DNA from: Bacteroidales bacterium
GTDB taxonomy: Bacteria > Bacteroidota > Bacteroidia > Bacteroidales > JAADGE01
DNA: 33,145 nucleotides
Reading direction: 5' to 3'
Assembly: GCA_029934515.1 (NCBI GenBank)
Contig: JAOZMB010000023.1
Span: 1-33,145, forward strand
Below, in pieces: positions 7,709-16,000 of the stretch. A program made the translations under genes and the position numbers. The notes under the pieces are model-generated. The model worked only from the letters and a program-made list of their open reading frames with translations. It did not search any database and was not told the DNA's origin. Each line of letters starts with the position of its first letter. Positions within the stretch are counted from its first letter, which is position 1.

Positions 7709-10700
7709 TTAAAATAGCTTGTTAGTTTTGTGTTTTTTTATATTTTCAATTAAATTTTTATTATCTTTTATGTTAAAATAAAGTGCAAACACCAAGTTAT
7801 CAATATTTTTTTTAATTTTTGTTTGTTGCTTGTAATCAATTATTTGTAATTTCTTTAAATCAGAAAGTGTTTTTATTTGTTTTACTTGTTCTGCAATTAT
7901 ATCATACTTATCCAGTATTAAAAAATTATATTCCTTTTCATTTTTTATTATTATCAGTTGCTTGTCTTTTATAAAAACATTATCAAATTTTTGTATAATA
8001 AAATTATCTAAATTGATAAAATCAGTAAGTTTGAGACTTTCTATTTTAATAAATTCTTCTGCAAGTTTGATTATTTTTTCCTTTATATTTTTATTAAAAT
8101 CAGTTATTTTGGGTAATTTAATAAATTCTTTAACTGACCTTGTAGAAATTTGCAAATTTTTTTCATGTTCTGATTTTAAAAGTCTTTTTAAAACAAAATC
8201 TGTTATTGATGAATTTAATATTGCAAATAAGTAGTAAATTTCGTTTAAGTTTTCTGAACCAATTGCATTTATTTGATTGCGAGGCCAAATTACTTTTTTG
8301 TCTGTGAAATAAAATCGCTTAGGATTACTGTATGACCAAAGTATTTTATAAGTGCTGTCTAATAAATTGTATTTTTGATTTGCTTGTCTTAATTTAATAA
8401 ATTGTATATCTTCTTTATTTTTTCGTTCATTTTTCCAAAAACCACGATTTTCTGTTATTGTATAATTTTTTGTAGGAAGTTTCGGAAAAAAATAGTATTC
8501 TGTATTCGGTTTGTCTTTTAATTTTTGTTGTTCGTCAATTCCATATCCGCTATCAAAATAAAAACTTGAAGCAAATTTAATTTTCGCTAATTCATGTAAG
8601 TAATATATAGATATGTCTTCAAATTTTCTTTTATAATTCATCAAAAATTTAATTTCATTTGCTGGATGAATTATAAAATTCCAGCTTGTTGTATTTTTTA
8701 AAAGTTTATTTTGAAGTATTTTATTTTTAATAGTATTCTTATTATTTTTCAGATTTTTTATAACTGTTTTTACATCATCATTGTTTGGTTTGTAATAAAT
8801 TATTTCAACTTTATGTAATTTTGCAGGTGGTATTTTTTCAATAAATAGCATTAGACTTGAAGTTGCAACAACTTTGTTCTGTTTTAACCCCCTGTCAATA
8901 AACATATTACTTTTAGAAATAATTATTTTACGAATTGTTACAAATTTTGATATATGATAACGCAAAGTATCTAAATCGCCAGCAAAAAGTAAAGTTTGAG
9001 GAATAATATAAGCAAACTGTCCTTTATCTTTTAGCAAAGCAATACCGAGTGCAGTAAAAAATGCGTATAAATTTGGATTTGGACGGTAACGTTTTGGTCG
9101 GTTTGGAATGCTGTGTAAATTTACGCCATAAACATTATTTAATTTCACTTTTTTTTCACGTAGCCAAACGAAAAATTGAACATCTAGTCTTGCACATTGA
9201 TTATAACCGATATACGGAGGATTTCCTATTACAAAATCAAAACGTGTTCTGTCTATTTTTTGCTCTGCTTGATTTTCCAAACTGTTTTTCATACCTTTTA
9301 ATTCTTCTTCATCTCTGATATAGCTTGTATAATCAAGATTTAATTCTTTTGTAAATATATTTAGTTGTTGTTTATTCTTTTCATATTCTTGTTTTATATC
9401 AGTTAATGTATTTTTGAGTGCTACATTTTGAAACTCAGAAATACTGTCTTTTGTCTTAAATATTTTAATTTTTTTGTCAATAGGATTATTATATTTTTGC
9501 TTAATTATCAGCGGTAATATTCGCATTATAATACTCATTTCTGCCAAATATAGCGGAAATTCTTCTATATCAAGACCAAAAACGTTATTAGAAATTAAAT
9601 TTGAAAGATTTTGATTACTTTTTTTGCTTTTTATTATATTTCTTACAGCACTGTAAAGAAATGTTCCGCTACCACAGGAGGGGTCGATTATTGATATTTC
9701 ATTATTTTTTTTTTTTACAAGTTTTTCTTTTGAATATCCAACTTCTTCCAACATAAAATCAACTACTTCTGGTGGAGTAAAATATTGTCCCTTGTTCTGT
9801 TTTTCATATAGTTGTTTTAAATAATTTTCATATATATATCCAAAAATTTCATTTTGAACATTTGCAAAATTATATCTTTTTATAAATACAAAAATATCTA
9901 ACCAGACGGAAATATCTTTTATGTCGTTTTGTGCTTTTATTAAAAGTTCTTCAAGCGTATTATTTATAATTTCTTGTTCTTTGACAAATGGTTTATAGAT
10001 GTTTTTGGAAATTATTATACTTATAGATTTTATTACAGAAAGTATATCTCCGTATGTTTTATTTTTTAGATTATTTGTAATTCTGTTCAGACGTTGTTTA
10101 AAATCATTACCAAAGTTCTCAAAATCGTTATCTGCGAGAGTTTTATAAAGTATAAATTGAATAAAATAAGCATAAGTAATTTCAATTGATTTTTTTTCTT
10201 TTTCTATTTCTGGTAGTTCTTTAAAATATCCTTTTAGATTTAATTTTTTCGCAAAACTGTCTATTAATTTTGTTATATCATCAAAAAAATCTTTTCTATT
10301 TTGATCAATATCTATAATTTGTTCTTGTTTTTTTGTTTCTGTTGATAATTCGAAAAAATGAAGATAATAATTTTCTACTTGTGTATATTCTTCCCAAAAT
10401 AGCAAAAATAATTCTGTTTTTTCAATAATAAAATCAAGTGTAAATGTTTTGATTTCTATTTTATTGTTATAAAAAATCCATGTATATCCGTCTGTTAATA
10501 TTCCATATTTTTTATTCCAGACCTTTTGATAGTTAAAAATTTGTTGGCGACCAGCATTTATATTTTTGTATTTTTCTACTTCAACAGGAATAATAATTTC
10601 ATTATCAATATAAATAATTATATCAGCTCGTTTTTGTTTTTTTGTTTTTTCTAACAAAAATTCATTTTTTCTGTCATTTTCATGAACTGATAATTTCCCT

Positions 10701-10831
10701 TTTTTTAGATTAAAAAAATCATTTGACATTAATATTTCATTCACAAAATTTTGAACTCCAGAACCTATTTCATGTTTAGAATATTCTTTATGTTCTGTTT
10801 TCCAAAGAGATTTTATTTCTTTTTTTGTCAT
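7709..10831 (-). CDS. Type IIG-like restriction enzyme/N6-adenine methyltransferase (single polypeptide)
   Basis: N-terminal 'RADIIIYIDNEIIIPVEVEKYKNI' (D...ExK nuclease-like); 'NKGQYFTPPEVVDFML', 'IDPSCGSGTFLYSAV' (motif I), 'FDFVIGNPPYIGYNQ' (NPPY, motif IV); TaqI-like C-terminal specificity region. Confidence 0.9.
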   Translation of the reverse strand: MTKKEIKSLWKTEHKEYSKHEIGSGVQNFVNEILMSNDFFNLKKGKLSVHENDRKNEFLLEKTKKQKRADIIIYIDNEIIIPVEVEKYKNINAGRQQIFNYQKVWNKKYGILTDGYTWIFYNNKIEIKTFTLDFIIEKTELFLLFWEEYTQVENYYLHFFELSTETKKQEQIIDIDQNRKDFFDDITKLIDSFAKKLNLKGYFKELPEIEKEKKSIEITYAYFIQFILYKTLADNDFENFGNDFKQRLNRITNNLKNKTYGDILSVIKSISIIISKNIYKPFVKEQEIINNTLEELLIKAQNDIKDISVWLDIFVFIKRYNFANVQNEIFGYIYENYLKQLYEKQNKGQYFTPPEVVDFMLEEVGYSKEKLVKKKNNEISIIDPSCGSGTFLYSAVRNIIKSKKSNQNLSNLISNNVFGLDIEEFPLYLAEMSIIMRILPLIIKQKYNNPIDKKIKIFKTKDSISEFQNVALKNTLTDIKQEYEKNKQQLNIFTKELNLDYTSYIRDEEELKGMKNSLENQAEQKIDRTRFDFVIGNPPYIGYNQCARLDVQFFVWLREKKVKLNNVYGVNLHSIPNRPKRYRPNPNLYAFFTALGIALLKDKGQFAYIIPQTLLFAGDLDTLRYHISKFVTIRKIIISKSNMFIDRGLKQNKVVATSSLMLFIEKIPPAKLHKVEIIYYKPNNDDVKTVIKNLKNNKNTIKNKILQNKLLKNTTSWNFIIHPANEIKFLMNYKRKFEDISIYYLHELAKIKFASSFYFDSGYGIDEQQKLKDKPNTEYYFFPKLPTKNYTITENRGFWKNERKNKEDIQFIKLRQANQKYNLLDSTYKILWSYSNPKRFYFTDKKVIWPRNQINAIGSENLNEIYYLFAILNSSITDFVLKRLLKSEHEKNLQISTRSVKEFIKLPKITDFNKNIKEKIIKLAEEFIKIESLKLTDFINLDNFIIQKFDNVFIKDKQLIIIKNEKEYNFLILDKYDIIAEQVKQIKTLSDLKKLQIIDYKQQTKIKKNIDNLVFALYFNIKDNKNLIENIKKHKTNKLF
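9705..9716 (-). repeat. 12-nt homopolymer (A12 on the coding strand) inside the type IIG gene
   Basis: Coding strand: CTT GTA AAA AAA AAA AAT AAT GAA; longest homopolymer found on reading the window. Confidence 0.95.
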
Positions 10832-10902
10832 TTATTTGAATTTTTATTAAGAACAAACTAATAAATACTATTGGCAAAGTTAAATTATTTTATCGTATAA
10901 TC

Positions 10903-11331
10903 TTATTCTTCTTTTTTTAGGTATTTAAGATGCTTGTAATAGTCAGAATTTAGGGCAGATAATATCATCTCATCTTCGTATTCTATTAAATCAAGCATTT
11001 TTATTAATGTTTGTCTTAAAGGGTCTAATTCTTTTTGTATTATTTGCCATAGTATATCATGGTCTGAACCTCTATAATCATGTGCTAATCTGTTTCTTAA
11101 TTCTTTAATTGCACGCCATTTGATATTAGAAAATTCTTCTTTTAGTTTCTCGTTTATTTTTTTCGTTTCTTCTCCTATGGCAAGTAACAAGTTTGAGCTT
11201 GCATTAAAATATAATTGATTGTCGGAAGACCAAAAATCATGTGCATTTGAAAATTTTTTTGTATATATCTGAATTTTTTCAATTGCTTCGAGAATTGTCA
11301 ATACGTATATTAAGTTTTTGTCATTATACAT
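10903..11331 (-). CDS. hepT: HepT-like HEPN (DUF86) toxin
   Basis: 'IKELRNRLAHDYRGSD' carries the Rx4HxY motif; overlaps the upstream MntA-like gene by 8 bp. Confidence 0.88.
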   Translation of the reverse strand: MYNDKNLIYVLTILEAIEKIQIYTKKFSNAHDFWSSDNQLYFNASSNLLLAIGEETKKINEKLKEEFSNIKWRAIKELRNRLAHDYRGSDHDILWQIIQKELDPLRQTLIKMLDLIEYEDEMILSALNSDYYKHLKYLKKEE

Positions 11332-11638
11332 AGATAATATCGTTTAAAGATTTGTATTTTATTATTGGATTTATATATTTATAATTAATGAGCTCGACTT
11401 TTCTTTTAAAATATTCTTCAAGTATTTGTTGTAATTCAAATAATTTAAAATATGTAATTTTCTTTTCTGTATCAAGCACATAAATAAGATCAATATCACT
11501 ATTTTCAGATTGCTCATCCCTCGCAAAACTACCAAAAAGTCCAATTTTGTTAATATAATATTCTTGTTCAAAATTTGTTTTTTGGGAAGTCAGATATTCT
11601 AATATTGAAGTTTTAGTTGTATCAATTTGAATTTCCAT
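11324..11638 (-). CDS. mntA: MntA-like minimal nucleotidyltransferase antitoxin
   Basis: 'GLFGSFARDEQSENSDIDLIYVL' = GSx10DxD; upstream of and overlapping the HEPN gene. Confidence 0.9.
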   Translation of the reverse strand: MEIQIDTTKTSILEYLTSQKTNFEQEYYINKIGLFGSFARDEQSENSDIDLIYVLDTEKKITYFKLFELQQILEEYFKRKVELINYKYINPIIKYKSLNDIIYV

Positions 11639-11676
11639 ATTTAATTTTTCTTAATTTTTGTTTTATCTTTTCTTAA

Positions 11677-11780
11677 CTAAGTAATCGTTAAAAAATAACT
11701 TATGATTTGTTTTTTGTAAAATATTTATTATCTGGTGTAAACCAATTCGTAATTCATAATTTATAATTCGTAATTTACTA
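11677..11780 (-). repeat. Dispersed intergenic repeat family A, copy 2 (inverted relative to copy 1)
   Basis: Reverse complement TAGTAAATTACGAATTATAAATTATGAATTACGAATTGGTTTACACC...ATAAATATTTTACAAAAAACAAATCATAAGTTATTTTTTAACGATTACTTAG matches 4139-4244. Confidence 0.85.
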
Positions 11781-11826
11781 ATCAGGTTATTTTGCATAAT
11801 ATAAATTTAAACATGGCAACTCATCA

Positions 11827-11866
11827 AAATATTTAAGTGATGAAAATCAAGGAATTACTATTTTGC
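11827..11866 (+). repeat. Repeat family B, copy B1 (5' part only)
   Basis: AATATTTAAGTGATGAAAATCAAGGAATTACTATTTTG; shared with 12911-12950 and 18876-18915. Confidence 0.8.
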
Positions 11867-11878
11867 AAACATATAAAA

Positions 11879-12889
11879 CTAATAACTAAAAATTTGCTTA
11901 AACTGTTCTTCATTTGGTAAGTTTTTGGCAATATATTCTGGTAATTCTGTGTAGTTGTATGTTGCTACTCCTATTGGTTTGTTTACTATTTCAAGAGCAT
12001 ATTCAACTGTTATTTTACTTTTTGTTTTACACAACAATATTCCTATACTTTGATTGTCTTCTGGATATTTTACAGTTTTGTCCAAGAGGTGCAAATACCA
12101 GTTTAGCTGTTGGCTGTATTGCGGTTTAAACTCATCAATTTTTAATTCAATTGCAATCATTGATTTAAGTTTTCTGTGGTAAAAAAGCAAATCTACAAAA
12201 TATTCTTTGTCATCTAATTCTAATCTAAATTGTTGTCCCATAAATGCAAAATCATGTCCAAACTGTCCCAACATTTTTGTAATATTTGATACAATTGCGT
12301 TTTCCAATTGTTTTTCGGAATGGTAATCTGGCAGGTTCAAAAAAGACAAATCATATTCGTCTTTAAATTGCATAGCATATTTAACAACTTCTTGTTTTGT
12401 AAGTGCTTTATCAAAATTATTCTGAAAATTTTTATGTTGTGCAAAAATATTTGTTTTAATTTTTTCTTGTAGCATACTTCTGCTCCAAGCCTCCTTTTTT
12501 GTTTTTTCTAAATAAAACAGTCGTTCTTCTTTATTTTTTATCTTGCTGAATATCATTACTGTATGTCCCCAGTGTAATTTGGCAACAAGCTGTTGCCAAA
12601 TTGCATTTCCTTCTGTTTCTTCATATACAAAACGCATAAGTCGCAGGTTTCTTTCCGAAAAACCTTTTACTCCAATAAACTCAGCTTGCAAATCTTTTGA
12701 GAGTTTTTTTATTACAGAAGTTCCCCATCCTGTTTTTGTTTTCGAGGAAATTGTTTTGCCAATATCCAAATAAGCTAAAATCATTTCAGAGTTTACAGCA
12801 CTATAACTGCGGTGTTGTGCTTGCTGTATTCTCTCTTTCATAGCAAACAATGTTTTTAAATAGTCTCTGTTTTGTAGTTCTTTTTTCAT
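11879..12889 (-). CDS. DUF1016/YhcG-family PD-(D/E)XK nuclease
   Basis: N-terminal 'AVNSEMILAYLDIGKTISSK...GWGTSVIKKLSKDLQAEFIGVKGFSERNLRLMRFVYE' and C-terminal 'YFVDLLFYHRKLKSMIAIELKIDEFKPQYSQQLNWYLHLLD' (D...ELK nuclease core). Confidence 0.93.
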   Translation of the reverse strand: MKKELQNRDYLKTLFAMKERIQQAQHRSYSAVNSEMILAYLDIGKTISSKTKTGWGTSVIKKLSKDLQAEFIGVKGFSERNLRLMRFVYEETEGNAIWQQLVAKLHWGHTVMIFSKIKNKEERLFYLEKTKKEAWSRSMLQEKIKTNIFAQHKNFQNNFDKALTKQEVVKYAMQFKDEYDLSFLNLPDYHSEKQLENAIVSNITKMLGQFGHDFAFMGQQFRLELDDKEYFVDLLFYHRKLKSMIAIELKIDEFKPQYSQQLNWYLHLLDKTVKYPEDNQSIGILLCKTKSKITVEYALEIVNKPIGVATYNYTELPEYIAKNLPNEEQFKQIFSY

Positions 12890-12910
12890 ATTATCTTTTT
12901 TATTTTGCTT

Positions 12911-13000
12911 AATATTTAAGTACTGAAAATCAAGAAATTACTATTTTCAAAATAATGAATTTTAATGGCTTTAAAAACATAACATATTGATAATCAAGTA
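12911..13000 (+). repeat. Repeat family B, copy B2
   Basis: AATATTTAAGTACTGAAAATCAAGAAATTACTATTTTCAAAATAATGAATTTTAATGGCTTTAAAAACATAACATATTGATAATCAAGTACG; near full-length match to 18876-18978. Confidence 0.85.
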
Positions 13001-13057
13001 CGATTTTTATTTATTATTTGGTTTCAAAATTTATTCCATTTTTTTAAACAAGACACT

Positions 13058-16000
13058 CTAAATTTTCGTCCCTATTATAACAATATCATCAATTTGCTCT
13101 TGTTTGCCTCTCCATTTGTCAAATTCTGTTTCCAAAATTATTTTTTGTTTGTTCATTGGTTTATCATGAATATCCAACAATAGTTTTCTAAATTTTTTTG
13201 ACATAAATTTTCTGAAATTTTTCCCGCCGAACTGGTCTATGTAACCATCTGAAAATGAATATAGTATATCATTTTTTTGTAATTGAATTTTGTGATTTGT
13301 AAAAGCGTGTTCTCTGCCGTGAGTTCCTATTGGTTGTCGGTCTGCTTTTATGTTAATTAGTTCACCGTCTCTGATGATATACAGCGGATTGTATGCACCA
13401 GAAAATTGTAATTCATTGGTTTTAAGGTCTATTACGCATAGCGCAATATCCATTCCGTCTTTTGATAATGATTGTTTTTCTGTTTGTTTTAACGATATTT
13501 TTACAGCTGCTCGTAGTTCTTCCAATATTTTATTTGCAGCATAATTTTGATTTTTTCCTATAATTTCGTTTAGAAGAGACATCCCAAGCATGCTTACAAA
13601 TGCGCCTGGAACTCCATGTCCAGTGCAATCAGCGGTGGCGTAAATAAGCGTATTATCTATTTTTTTTGCCCAATAGAAATCGCCACTTACAACATCTAAT
13701 GGTTTGAACATTATAAAATGTTCTGCAAAATATTGTTTAAAAAGGTCTTCCCTTGGAAGCATTGCACCTTGAATACGACTTGCATAATTTATACTGCCTG
13801 TAATATGTTGATGATTTTCTTCTAATTCTTCTTTTTGTTTTGAAACTTGTTTTATAATAATTTGCAGTTTATCGTTTGTTTGATTTAATTCTTTTGTTCT
13901 CTGTTTTACTTTTACTTCCAGATTTTTGTATAACAAAGCATTTTCTATTGAAACGGCAATTTGTGATGATAAAATATTTATTGTCTCGATGCGTGACGGC
14001 GTAAAAACGTGTGTACTTAAATTGTTTTCGAGATACAAAACTGCAACAAGTTTGTTTTTATGTATTACTGGATAACAAAAAACAGATTTAACTTTATTTT
14101 TTTGAATATATTCATTATTGAAATATTTTTTATCGGATAGAGCGTTGTCTATGACAAGAAATTTATGTGTGCGAATAACATATTTAACAATATTTAAAGC
14201 TACGGCTTCTGTTTTTTCCAAACTTTTTGATTGTAAAAGTTCTATGTTTTCTGAACCGTATTTGCCTTTTGCTTCGATTAAAAATTTTTCGTTTTCGTTC
14301 CTGATAATTACTGCATAGTCAGCTCCAGCATTTTCCATTATTAGCATCAACATTGTTTTTAGAAGTTTTTCCAATTTTACCTCACCCGAAAGCGAATGGC
14401 TTGCTTTTACTATGCTTGTCATATCAAAAAGCGATGCACTTTCTCTTATTATTGTTTTTGAATCTGAAATAATTGTACTGTCTCTGTCTGTGCTTATAAT
14501 TGAGCCAGAAGTTTGCTTTTCAAAAATAAATTGAGGGTATTTATTTTCCAATTGTTTTAATTTTGCTGTTGCCCCCCAAATTTTATAAGTTTTGTAAGCA
14601 TTTTGAAAATACATTTTTGCAAGTATTTCATTATCTTCTTGTAAATAAAAACGTCCAGCAGCTTCCCAGCTTATAGCTTCCTCACATAGAAAATTATTTT
14701 TATTTGCTCCTTTTATTGCTTTGCCGTAAAAACTTTCGGCAAGTTCTTTTTTCCCAAGAATCCGAAATTTTTCTGCTTCTACAATGTCGTACTTATTTTG
14801 AAAATTTTCGGGACAATGTTTTGCCCATATTTTCATTTGTTTTTGATTTTCTGAAACTTTTTTTAAAATTTCTTTTTGTCCAGATTTATTTTTATTCTCA
14901 AAAATTGCAAGCGAACATAAAGACGTATAAAAATTTGCAAGAGCATAAAAATAAGTAATCATAATTCCAGCTTTATATTCTTCAAGTTTATCAAGTACTG
15001 CTTCCATTTTTTCTATATAATTGAAAACGAATAGTATAAAAGATTTTGATATATAGAACTGTACCAAACCAGTTATATCTTTTTCTTTAATAAAATCATT
15101 TATTCCTTTGTTATCAAAATATTTTCCAGTAAAAGAATGTATATTATTATAATAATTATTTAACAAATCAGATGTAATTTGCAATAAAATTGAATGAGTT
15201 ACTGATGATTTTTTTTGATTTAATCTATGTATTTGTATTAAATCATTATCGATTTTATTTTTTAATTTATGTAGCCTTGTTTTGGCAAACAACGAATAGT
15301 AATGTGAATATATTAGGCTGTAACTTGCAAATTCAGAATCGCCAACTTCAAGACCTACTTTGTAATTTTTAACAAGACTGCGTATTATTTCTGATAGTTT
15401 TGTTTTCCAAATTTTTATAAAACAAATATTTACATAATTAGCACTGCACTTTATTTGATTTATATTATATTTTTTCTGTAAATGAATTGCAATTTTTCCA
15501 AATTTATAAGCCTGCTCTGTCTTATTTAATGTCATCATCATAATACCGTAACCAGAAATAAAGTAAGGCGAACTCAAATTGTGTCCGTACTTAATAATTA
15601 AGGAAATTACATTTGTAATAAACAAAGGGACTAATTTTTTATTTGAAATATAAGCAGAAGTGCCAATAACATCTATCAATTTAATTTGTGCTTTTACATG
15701 TTCGTTACTCATCATTGGCAAATTTTTGAATTTGTCAATTCCAAAAATATTTAACAAAATTGAAGTCTTAATAAAATTAAAAATTATATGTAATTGCGAT
15801 GGTTTTTTAGGAAAATTAATTCCAAATTTAGACAATATTTTAAAACCTGTTTGTATTGATTCTGTAAACATTGATTGAGCTCTGTAAGCATTTATTAACG
15901 AACAATAAGAATTTACTTTATCTAAAATATTGCTTACATTTTTATTTATCTTTTTTGTATAGAACTCTGTTTTACTGTATTTTCCATTTAAGTACGATAG

